Origin: an uncultured Gemmatimonadota bacterium
GTDB lineage: Bacteria; Gemmatimonadota; Gemmatimonadetes; Gemmatimonadales; GWC2-71-9
Length of the DNA stretch: 7,356 nucleotides
Direction of reading: 5' to 3'
NCBI GenBank assembly: GCA_946479825.1
Contig: CAMLHU010000106.1
Coordinates: forward strand, 1-7,356
A program made the translations under genes and the position numbers. Under the pieces are notes generated by a model. It had not been told where the DNA came from. It did no database searches and saw nothing but the letters and a program-made list of their open reading frames with translations. Of the stretch, positions 1 through 5,254 are shown piece after piece. Numbering within the stretch: the stretch's first letter is position 1; every line of letters starts with the position of its first letter.

Positions 1-1896
1 CCGGCCCCCAGCGGCCGTGCCCTCGCGGCGCTCTCGCTGGGGGCGCTGGGCGTCGTCTTCGGCGACATCGGGACCAGCCCGCTCTACGCGCTGACCGAGT
101 GCTTCAGCGGCGTCCACGCCGTCGCGCCGACCCCCGAGAACATCCTGGGGGTCGTCTCGCTCGTGTTCTGGGCGCTGATGTTCGTGGTGACGTTCAAGTA
201 CCTGGTGTTCGTCATGCGGGCCGACAACCGCGGCGAGGGGGGCATCCTGGCGCTCTTCGCCCTGGTGCGTCCCCGCGGCCAGCCCCGCGGGCGGGCGTGG
301 GTCATCGTGGGCCTCGGGCTCTTCGGGGCGGCGCTGCTCTACGGCGACGGCGTCATCACCCCGGCCATCACGGTGCTCGGCGCCATCGAGGGCCTCAAGG
401 TCGCGACGCCCGCCTTCGCGCACCTGGTCGTCCCGGTCAGCGTCGGCATCCTGGTCGGGTTGTTCTGGCTCCAGAAGCACGGCACCGCCCTGATCGGCCG
501 GGTGTTCGGCCCGGTGATGGTGGTGTGGTTCGTGGCCATCGCCATCCTCGGCGTGCGCGGCGTGCTGATGCACCCGGCGGTGCTCGCGGCGCTCGACCCC
601 ACGCTCGGGATCGCCCTCTTCGTGCGCGACGGCACCGCCGGCTTCCTGGTCCTGGGCGGCGTGGTGCTGGTGGTGACCGGCGCCGAGGCGCTGTACGCCG
701 ACATGGGCCACTTCGGCAAGCGGCCGATCCGGCTGGCGTGGCTCGCCATCGTGCTGCCGGCGCTGGTGGTGAACTACTTCGGCCAGGCCGCCAACCTGCT
801 GGTCCACCCCGAGGCGATCGCCAACCCGTTCTACGCCCTCGTGCCCGGCTGGGCGCTCTACCCGATGATCGTCATCGCCACCCTGGCCGCGATCGTCGCC
901 TCGCAGGCGCTCATTTCCGGCGCGTTCTCGCTCACCCGCCAGGCGGTGCAGCTCGGCTACTCGCCCCGGGTCACCATCGTCCACACCTCGCGGACCGAGA
1001 TCGGCCAGATCTACATCCCCGAGATCAACGCCGCCCTCGGCGCCGCCTGCGTGGCCCTCGTGCTCGGCTTCCGCTCGGCCTCGGCGCTCGCCGCCGCCTA
1101 CGGCATCGCCGTGACCGGGACGATGATCATCACCAGCGTCCTGTTCCACCAGGTGGCCGTGCGCCGCTGGCGCTGGCCCGAGTGGCAGGCGGCCCCGCTC
1201 AGCGCGCTCTTCCTGGCCGTGGACCTCGCCTTCTTCGGCGCCAACGTCGTGAAGATCGAGGAGGGCGGGTGGTTCCCCATCGCCGTCGCGGCGCTGGTGT
1301 TCGTGCTGATGACCACGTGGAAGCGGGGGCGCGACGTGCTGGCGGGGTACGCGCGGGAGAACTCCCTCCCGATCAAGCTCTTCCTCGACGACATCCGCGG
1401 CCGGCGGCCGGCCCGGGTGCCGGGGACCGCCGTGTTCATGTGCTCCGACCCGGGCGGCGCGCCCCCGGTCCTGCTGCATCACCTGAAGCACAACAAGATG
1501 CTGCACCAGCGGGTCATCCTCGTCTCGGTGATGACCGAGGAGATCCCGCAGGTCGCCGAGCGCGAGCGGGTCGAGTTCAAGGACCTGGGCGAAGGGTTCT
1601 TCCAGGTCATCGCGCGGTACGGCTTCATGGAGACCCCGAACGTGCCGGACCTCCTCCGGTCGCTCGAGGCCCGCGCCGCCGTGGACGCGATGGGCCTCGG
1701 CGGGATCGTGGTCAAGCCGCTGGAGACGACCTTCTACCTCGGCCGCGAGACCCTCCTCCCCGACGGCCCCTCCCGGATGGCCCGATGGCGGAAGCGCCTC
1801 TTCATCGTGATGTCCCGCAACGCCGTCTCGGCCTCGTCGTTCTTCGCCCTCCCCCCCAACCGCGTGGTCGAGATGGGGGCGCAGATCCAACTGTGA
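1..1896 (+). CDS. kup: Kup-family low-affinity potassium transporter (5' end outside window)
   Basis: This is a membrane K+ uptake protein of the KUP/HAK/KT family, probably a K+/H+ symporter. The reading frame is open from base 1 and already coding, so the start codon lies upstream; 631 residues are visible against 622 in E. coli Kup. The family signature GDIGTSPLYAL is at residues 21-31, YGDGVITPA at 114-122, and GAEALYADMGHFGK at 227-240. The acidic residues D22, D116 and E229 correspond to D23, E116 and E229 of E. coli, with Asp replacing Glu at 116. The first ~440 residues are strongly hydrophobic, consistent with 12 membrane helices. The rest is the cytoplasmic domain, starting with RVPGTAVFM near 473 and ending in PPNRVVEMGAQIQL, the usual family C-terminus. 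The stop codon lies in an intergenic repeat unit. The gene converges on acs and shows no functional link to it. Confidence 0.96.
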   Translation, partial: PAPSGRALAALSLGALGVVFGDIGTSPLYALTECFSGVHAVAPTPENILGVVSLVFWALMFVVTFKYLVFVMRADNRGEGGILALFALVRPRGQPRGRAWVIVGLGLFGAALLYGDGVITPAITVLGAIEGLKVATPAFAHLVVPVSVGILVGLFWLQKHGTALIGRVFGPVMVVWFVAIAILGVRGVLMHPAVLAALDPTLGIALFVRDGTAGFLVLGGVVLVVTGAEALYADMGHFGKRPIRLAWLAIVLPALVVNYFGQAANLLVHPEAIANPFYALVPGWALYPMIVIATLAAIVASQALISGAFSLTRQAVQLGYSPRVTIVHTSRTEIGQIYIPEINAALGAACVALVLGFRSASALAAAYGIAVTGTMIITSVLFHQVAVRRWRWPEWQAAPLSALFLAVDLAFFGANVVKIEEGGWFPIAVAALVFVLMTTWKRGRDVLAGYARENSLPIKLFLDDIRGRRPARVPGTAVFMCSDPGGAPPVLLHHLKHNKMLHQRVILVSVMTEEIPQVAERERVEFKDLGEGFFQVIARYGFMETPNVPDLLRSLEARAAVDAMGLGGIVVKPLETTFYLGRETLLPDGPSRMARWRKRLFIVMSRNAVSASSFFALPPNRVVEMGAQIQL

Positions 1897-2091
1897 ACGG
1901 TGAAGGGGCAACAGTGAACGGGGACGGCGTAAACAGGAAACGGGGGGTTCCGATCGACCGGAGCCCCCCGTCCTTCATCCATCGGTCGCGCCTTCCCGCT
2001 CACCGCTTACGCCGTCCCCGTTCGCCCTTCACGCTGTCCCCGTTCACCGTTCACGCTGTCCCCGTTCACCCTTCACCGTTCACCGTTCACG
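1893..2091. repeat. Imperfect inverted-repeat element filling the kup-acs gap
   Basis: Two perfect inverted pairs are visible. GTGAACGGTGAAGGG (1893-1907) is the reverse complement of 2069-2083, and GAACGGGGACGGCGTAA (1916-1932) is the reverse complement of 2007-2023. The right arm is expanded into direct repeats: a 15-nt unit TTCACGCTGTCCCCG at 2028-2042 and 2050-2064, interleaved with 7-nt TTCACCG/TTCACCC units at 2043-2049, 2065-2071, 2072-2078 and 2079-2085, and a partial unit at 2086-2090. A GC-rich hairpin lies in the centre (1940-1971). The TGA stops of kup (1894-1896) and acs (2087-2089, read on -) fall inside the outermost units. No protein is encoded. It could be a MITE-like or REP-like dispersed element, or locally expanded terminator sequence. 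The structure is seen directly; mobility is inference. Confidence 0.85.
1940..1971. terminator. Hairpin between convergent kup and acs, probable bidirectional terminator
   Basis: Bases 1940-1952 pair with 1959-1971 as a 13-bp stem: A-T, C-G, six G-C pairs, one G-T wobble, then T-A, two C-G and a G-C. The loop is 6 nt (1953-1958). It lies 44 bp past the kup stop and 116 bp past the acs stop, where a terminator serving both genes would be expected. Neither side has a clear U-tract (CCTTC follows on +, TTTCC on -), so it may work with Rho or mainly protect transcript 3' ends. Confidence 0.6.
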
Positions 2092-4039
2092 TTTCCTCGC
2101 TCTCATACTGCTCCTTGAGCCTCGCCACCACGCCCGGGTCGGCGAGGGTCGTGACATCGCCCAGGGCGCGGCCTTCGGCGATGTCGCGCAACAGGCGGCG
2201 CATGATCTTGCCGCTCCGGGTCTTGGGGAGGTCGGCCGAGAAGAACACGTCGTCCGGCTTGGCGATGGCGCCGATCTTCCGGGCCACGTGTTCCCGCAGG
2301 TCGTCCTTGAGCTGCGCGGTCGCCTTGTGGCCTTCCTTGACGGTCACGAACGCGGCGAGCGCCTGGCCCTTGAGCTCGTGCGCCTTCCCCACGACCGCGG
2401 CCTCGGCCACGGCCGGGTGGTCCACCAGGGCGCTCTCCACCTCCATCGTCCCGATCCGGTGACCGGCCACGTTGAGCACGTCGTCCACCCGGCCGAGGAT
2501 CCACCAGTAGCCGTCGTCGTCCACCTTGGCGCCGTCGCCCGCGAAGTAGCGGCCGGGGAATCGGCTCCAGTAGGTCTGGCGGTAGCGCTCGTCGTCGCCG
2601 TAGATGGTCCGCAGCATCCCGGGCCACGGCTTGGTGATGACGAGGAAGCCGCCGCCTTTGGTGAGCGCCTTCCCCGTGCTGTCCACCAGCGCCACCGACA
2701 CGCCGGGGAACGGGACCGTGGCGCTCCCCGGCTTGGTCGTCGTGATGCCCGGGAGCGGCGTGATCATGATCCCGCCGGTCTCCGTCTGCCACCAGGTGTC
2801 CACGATCGGGCAGCGCCCGCCGCCGATGTGCCTGTGGTACCACATCCACGCCTCAGGGTTGATCGGCTCGCCCACGGAGCCGAGGAGGCGAAGGGTGGAG
2901 AGGTCGTGGCGGGCGGGGAGCTCCTCGCCCCACTTCATGAACGCGCGGATCGCGGTCGGGGCGGTGTAGAGCACCGTGACCCCCCAGCGCGCGACGATCT
3001 TCCAGAACCGGTCGCGCTCGGGCCAGTCGGGGGCGCCCTCGTACATCAGCACGGTGGCGCCGTTGGCCAGCGGGCCGTACACCACGTACGAGTGCCCCGT
3101 CACCCAACCGACGTCGGCGGTGCACCAGAAGACGTCGTCGTCGCGGAGGTCGAAGACATACTTGGTGGTCGCCGCGGCCTGGGTCAGGTAGCCGCCGGTG
3201 GTGTGGACGATCCCCTTCGGCTTCCCGGTGGTGCCCGAGGTATAGAGGATGAAGAGCAGGTCTTCGGCCTCCATCGCCTCGGGCGGGCAATGGGGCGATT
3301 CATCGTCCAGCCGGCGGTGCCACCAGTGGTCGCGGCCTTCCTTCATCTCCGCGAACGCCTCGTCCCCCTCCGCGCCCGGGCGCCGGCGCACCACCAGCAC
3401 GTGGCGGATGGTGGGACAGTCCTTCACCGCTTCGTCGGCGAAGCGCTTGAGCGGCACCACCTGGCCCCGGCGGTAGCCGCCGTCGGCGGTGATGAGCACG
3501 ACGGCCTGGGCGTCGTTGATCCGGTCGCGGAGCGAGTCGGATGAGAACCCGCCGAAGACCACCGAGTGCACCGCGCCGATCCGGGCGCAGGCAAGCATCG
3601 CGATCGCCGCCTCGGGGATCATCGGCAGGTAGATGGCCACCCGGTCGCCGCGGCGGACGCCGAGCCGCTTGAGCGCGTTCGCCGCGCGGCCCACCTCCCG
3701 CGCCAGCTCCCAATACGTCAGGACCCGCCGGTCGCCAGGCTCCCCCTCCCAGATGATCGCCGCCTTGTTGCGCCGGAACCCGTTGACGTGACGGTCGAGG
3801 CAGTTGGCGGAGACGTTGAGCTGCCCGCCCACGAACCACCGGGCGTGGGGCGGCTCCCACTCGAGCACCCGGTCCCACGGGCGGATCCACTCGAGCTGCT
3901 TCGCCTGCTCGGCCCAGAACCGCTCGGCGTCGGCGCCCGCCTGGTAGATCGACGGACCCACCACGGCGCGGGCGGAGAAGTCGGGGGGCGGCGGAAAGCG
4001 GCGCTGCTCGTCGAGCAGCGTGTCGATCTGGTCGGTCAT
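2087..4039 (-). CDS. acs: Acetyl-CoA synthetase, AMP-forming (EC 6.2.1.1)
   Basis: This cytoplasmic enzyme activates acetate with ATP and CoA via acetyl-AMP to acetyl-CoA. The 650-residue length is typical (E. coli Acs is 652). Motifs in order are the N-terminal ACAS region ([11 protein letters not shown], 41-51), the phosphate-binding loop [11 protein letters not shown] (266-276), [18 protein letters not shown] (307-324), WWQTETGG with the Trp of the acetate pocket (416-423), [17 protein letters not shown] (501-517) and GHRIGT (526-531). The C-terminal [12 protein letters not shown] carries the catalytic lysine K611, the residue that reversible acetylation silences in characterised Acs enzymes. 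No acetyltransferase or deacetylase gene is visible here. The ATG at 4037-4039 gives the family-typical N-terminus, but no strong Shine-Dalgarno precedes it. The stop lies in the downstream repeat. The gene stands alone, diverging from the STAS block. [12 protein letters not shown] near the C-terminus favours acetyl-CoA over propionyl-CoA synthetase. Confidence 0.97.
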   Translation of the reverse strand: MTDQIDTLLDEQRRFPPPPDFSARAVVGPSIYQAGADAERFWAEQAKQLEWIRPWDRVLEWEPPHARWFVGGQLNVSANCLDRHVNGFRRNKAAIIWEGEPGDRRVLTYWELAREVGRAANALKRLGVRRGDRVAIYLPMIPEAAIAMLACARIGAVHSVVFGGFSSDSLRDRINDAQAVVLITADGGYRRGQVVPLKRFADEAVKDCPTIRHVLVVRRRPGAEGDEAFAEMKEGRDHWWHRRLDDESPHCPPEAMEAEDLLFILYTSGTTGKPKGIVHTTGGYLTQAAATTKYVFDLRDDDVFWCTADVGWVTGHSYVVYGPLANGATVLMYEGAPDWPERDRFWKIVARWGVTVLYTAPTAIRAFMKWGEELPARHDLSTLRLLGSVGEPINPEAWMWYHRHIGGGRCPIVDTWWQTETGGIMITPLPGITTTKPGSATVPFPGVSVALVDSTGKALTKGGGFLVITKPWPGMLRTIYGDDERYRQTYWSRFPGRYFAGDGAKVDDDGYWWILGRVDDVLNVAGHRIGTMEVESALVDHPAVAEAAVVGKAHELKGQALAAFVTVKEGHKATAQLKDDLREHVARKIGAIAKPDDVFFSADLPKTRSGKIMRRLLRDIAEGRALGDVTTLADPGVVARLKEQYESEET

Positions 4040-4068
4040 CGGCGGGGCATTGTGGGGGTGATGGCGCT

Positions 4069-4092
4069 GGCGGCACCGAGGCCGGTGCCGCC
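4069..4092 (-). promoter_or_regulatory. Perfect 10-bp hairpin in the acs 5' leader
   Basis: GGCGGCACCG (4069-4078) and CGGTGCCGCC (4083-4092) are exact reverse complements around a 4-nt loop. On the acs transcript the hairpin would sit at the extreme 5' end, since the predicted start is near 4093, and it ends 29 nt before the start codon. No U-tract follows, so a terminator is unlikely. It could stabilise the mRNA 5' end or be a protein-binding site. Confidence 0.5.
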
Positions 4093-4099
4093 GATTCCT

Positions 4100-4128
4100 A
4101 TCATAGCGTCCACCCTTGCCGCGCGAAA
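4100..4128 (-). promoter_or_regulatory. Candidate sigma-70-type promoter for acs
   Basis: Read on the minus strand there is a good -10 box TATGAT (4100-4105), separated by 17 bp from a weak -35-like TTTCGC (4123-4128). The predicted transcription start is near 4093, giving a leader of about 54 nt. A better -35-like TTGACA exists at 4170-4175 (minus) but has no -10 at the right distance. The call rests on the -10 and the position only. Confidence 0.4.
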
Positions 4129-4203
4129 CCGGCCGAGTCGGATGGGCCCGATGTCAGGAATCACAACAGTGTCAAAGAATTGAGGGGTTGCAAGACTCGG
4201 CAT

Positions 4204-4226
4204 TTTCCGCGGCGTGCGGCGGGAAA
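4204..4226. other. Inverted repeat upstream of the sigma-54 promoter (possible activator site)
   Basis: TTTCC (4204-4208) and GGAAA (4222-4226) are inverted copies 13 bp apart, with partial extra pairing inside (GC/GC with one bulge). They lie about 90-110 bp upstream of the predicted start of the STAS transcript, the distance at which sigma-54 activator proteins usually bind. Only the symmetry is seen; the role is inference. The rest of 4129-4263 holds no gene or further motif that I can support. Confidence 0.25.
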
Positions 4227-4263
4227 GTCCATGAGACCTGCCTCACAAAACTGGCGTAACCTA

Positions 4264-4274
4264 TTGCAATGCAA
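4264..4274. other. 11-nt palindrome upstream of the sigma-54 promoter
   Basis: TTGCA-A-TGCAA is a perfect palindrome around one central base. It ends 15 bp before the -24 element, at about -41 to -51 of the predicted transcript. It could be an operator or host-factor site, and it could also be chance. Confidence 0.3.
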
Positions 4275-4288
4275 CGTGATGCGTTCGG

Positions 4289-4304
4289 TGGCACCAGCCT
4301 CGCT
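4289..4304 (+). promoter_or_regulatory. Sigma-54 (RpoN) -24/-12 promoter for the riboswitch-STAS transcript
   Basis: The sequence TGGCAC-CAGCC-TCGCT matches the sigma-54 consensus TGGCACR-N4-TTGCW at every specified position except two (C for R, and C for the first T of the -12 box). The invariant GG (4290-4291) and GC (4302-4303) are exactly 10 bp apart, as required. The predicted start is near 4315, about 30 nt upstream of the riboswitch and 240 nt upstream of the STAS start codon. No convincing -10/-35 pair was found in the same stretch. Sigma-54 promoters need an ATP-driven activator, and none is encoded in this window. Confidence 0.62.
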
Positions 4305-4309
4305 TTACA

Positions 4310-4324
4310 GTGGCGCGGCGCCAC
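4310..4324 (+). promoter_or_regulatory. 15-nt perfect palindrome over the predicted transcription start
   Basis: GTGGCGC-G-GCGCCAC has 7-bp arms around a single G and straddles the start predicted from the sigma-54 promoter. As DNA it could be an operator where a repressor blocks open-complex formation. As RNA it would need a larger loop than one base, so a DNA role is the better reading. Confidence 0.38.
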
Positions 4325-4343
4325 AAGGCGTCAGACAATGGAA

Positions 4344-4443
4344 CCGCCCGATAAGAGCACACCCGGAGCGATCCGGGGCCGCAAAACCAGGGGTCTCCAC
4401 CGGCCGCAGGCCGGAACGGAGATGGCTCGGTGCCGAAGGTGGG
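4344..4443 (+). ncRNA. GEMM-I riboswitch aptamer (c-di-GMP class I / cGAMP type)
   Basis: This cis-acting RNA binds a cyclic dinucleotide and controls the STAS gene downstream. The first hairpin is a perfect 6-bp stem (4362-4367 with 4372-4377) capped by a GNRA tetraloop GCGA, as the family requires. The joining segment is GCCGCAAAACC (4378-4388), against GACGCAAAGCC in the Vibrio Vc2 aptamer. The second hairpin pairs ACC/GGT (4386-4388/4429-4431), TCTCC/GGAGA (4394-4398/4418-4422) and CCGGCC/GGCCGG (4400-4405/4409-4414). It ends with the conserved ATGGCTCGGTGCCGA (4422-4436). P1 is weak, perhaps CCCG/TGGG (4347-4350/4440-4443). Aligned without gaps to Vc2, A47 is kept (4383) but G20 is A (4356). 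That is the hallmark of the cGAMP-sensing subclass, so cGAMP is the favoured ligand. One normally conserved A in GCAAACC is C (4360). Confidence 0.85.
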
Positions 4444-4463
4444 ATGCGCACGCGCGAACGCGC

Positions 4464-4516
4464 GGGGGCTCTCCTTCATCCATCGGCGGCGACGATGAGG
4501 GGGAGCCCCCTTCTTG
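4464..4516 (+). terminator. Terminator-like hairpin between riboswitch and STAS gene (expression platform)
   Basis: Bases 4464-4480 pair with 4494-4510 in an unbroken 17-bp stem with two G-T wobbles. The loop is 13 nt, and TTCTTGT follows. It begins 20 nt after the aptamer and ends 44 nt before the STAS start codon, the standard layout of a transcription-attenuating riboswitch. A small hairpin CGCGC-GAAC-GCGCG (4451-4464) abuts its left arm. TCTCC in the left arm (4470-4474) duplicates TCTCC of the aptamer (4394-4398), so both could compete for GGAGA at 4418-4422. That gives a possible, though short, switching contact. The U-tract is weak, so termination strength is uncertain. Confidence 0.7.
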
Positions 4517-4554
4517 TCGCCGGGCGGTCGGGGGCACGCATGGAGAGCACGCTG

Positions 4555-4851
4555 ATGGAAGAGACCGTGATGGCACCTGAGCACCTGGGTCTGCAGAGCC
4601 GGACCGATTTCCGCCAGCAGGCGGTGTCGCTCCTGGAGCGGCTGCCTGAGGGGACCGGCCGTCTCGTGATCGACCTGACGGCCACGCGGCAGGTGGACTC
4701 CGCGGGCCTCGGCGCGCTGATGCTGATCCAGCGGAAGGCCGCCGAGCGGAGCCAGGGCGTGGTGCTGCGGAACGCCAACGAGGAGCTCCGGTTCCTCCTG
4801 GTGCTCACCAAGCTCGAGGAGCTCTTCACCCTGGAGGCGCCGGAGGCGTGA
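4555..4851 (+). CDS. Stand-alone STAS-domain protein (anti-sigma factor antagonist-like)
   Basis: This is a 98-residue soluble protein that is one STAS domain, the fold of SpoIIAA/RsbV. Those proteins bind an anti-sigma kinase and are inactivated by phosphorylation of a Ser. Here LVIDLTATRQVDSAGLGALM (37-56) carries the DSAGLG motif, with S49 at the phosphorylated position. RNANEELRFLLVLTKLEELF (72-91) is the typical C-terminal helix region. The start is judged. ATG 4555 keeps the first beta strand (EETVMAPEHL) and has GGAGAG at 4542-4547 upstream. ATG 4540 would add five residues, and ATG 4570 (GGAAGAG upstream) would clip the strand. All lie after the riboswitch and terminator, which should control expression. 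No kinase or sigma factor adjoins it, so the partner is unknown. An MlaB-like role is less likely because no mla genes are near. Confidence 0.88.
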   Translation: MEETVMAPEHLGLQSRTDFRQQAVSLLERLPEGTGRLVIDLTATRQVDSAGLGALMLIQRKAAERSQGVVLRNANEELRFLLVLTKLEELFTLEAPEA

Positions 4852-4875
4852 CAGGTGCGGCGGGCCGGGGCGCGG

Positions 4876-4881
4876 TATATT
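4876..4881 (+). promoter_or_regulatory. -10 box suggesting a leaderless transcript for the REC gene
   Basis: TATATT, in the context GGTATATTG, lies 7 bp before the ATG at 4889, so the predicted transcript would start at or next to the start codon. No Shine-Dalgarno sequence lies in this gap, which fits leaderless translation. No clear -35 was found. The promoter would let REC-ccmABCD be expressed independently of the riboswitch. Readthrough from the STAS gene, which ends 37 bp before the ATG, also remains possible. Confidence 0.5.
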
Positions 4882-4888
4882 GCGACCG

Positions 4889-5254
4889 ATGACCCCGCCC
4901 GCCGCCCGCCGCCGGGTCCTCTTCGTCGAGGACGAGCCGGCGCTCCGGATCAGTTACGAGCGCTACTTCCGGGATCGGTTCGCGATGACGTTCGCCGCGA
5001 CCGGTGCGGCGGCGCTCGCGGAGGTCGGGGCCGCCGCCCCCGAGGTGATGGTGCTGGACTTGCGGCTCCCCGACACCGACGGCGTCGCCATCCTGCGCCA
5101 GGTCCGCGCCACCCATCCCGACCTTCCCGTCATCGTCACCAGCGCCTACGCCAGCGTGGAGCCCCAGCTCCGGATGCTGGATCTCGCCGTGAGCGGTTAC
5201 CTCATCAAGCCGTTCGACCTCGCCGACCTCGGCGCCCGCATTGACGCCGCCTGA
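4889..5254 (+). CDS. Single-domain (REC-only) response regulator
   Basis: This is a 121-residue CheY-like receiver with no output domain. It would be phosphorylated by a histidine kinase and act through protein contacts. The acidic pair is in VLFVEDEPALR (E14, D15), the phospho-acceptor is D57 in VMVLDLRLPDTDG, the switch Thr is T84 in VIVTSAYAS, and the conserved Lys is K107 in YLIKPFDLADL. All functional residues are present, so it should be active. ATG 4889 was chosen over an in-frame TTG at 4880, which would add three residues and lies in the -10 box. The last 14 bp overlap ccmA, so translation of the two is probably coupled. No kinase gene is visible. Its place at the head of a haem-export operon is unusual, and its link to cytochrome maturation is unknown. 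Confidence 0.9.
   Translation: MTPPAARRRVLFVEDEPALRISYERYFRDRFAMTFAATGAAALAEVGAAAPEVMVLDLRLPDTDGVAILRQVRATHPDLPVIVTSAYASVEPQLRMLDLAVSGYLIKPFDLADLGARIDAA

Noticed and set aside
2028..2090. Direct repeats considered as a CRISPR array
   Set aside because: Units are only 7 and 15 nt, with no unique spacers of 25-45 nt. They belong to the inverted-repeat element.
99..2462. A 787-codon open frame on +, overlapping kup, the repeat and the 3' end of acs
   Set aside because: Its product is Arg/Pro/Gly-rich and unlike any family, as expected of an off-frame reading of GC-rich genes. Kup (frame 1) and acs (minus) have clear homology signatures over the same bases.
2288..3544. A 418-codon open frame on +, antisense to acs
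   Set aside because: It mirrors the acs reading frame. The His/Arg/Val-rich low-complexity product has no recognisable domain and the frame has no promoter or ribosome-binding site.
4170..4175. TTGACA on - as the -35 of the acs promoter
   Set aside because: No -10-like hexamer occurs 16-18 bp downstream on that strand (ATCGGG and neighbours only).
4304..4309. TTTACA on + as a sigma-70 -35 box for the STAS transcript
   Set aside because: No acceptable -10 lies 16-19 bp downstream; the overlapping -24/-12 element fits far better.
4180..4554. N-terminal extension of the STAS protein to an ATG at 4180
   Set aside because: The extension would translate the sigma-54 promoter, riboswitch and terminator. 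It shows no domain, and the STAS fold is complete from 4555.
4269..4580. A 103-codon open frame on + inside the leader
   Set aside because: It runs through the promoter and aptamer and has low-complexity composition. The RNA structure explains this sequence better.
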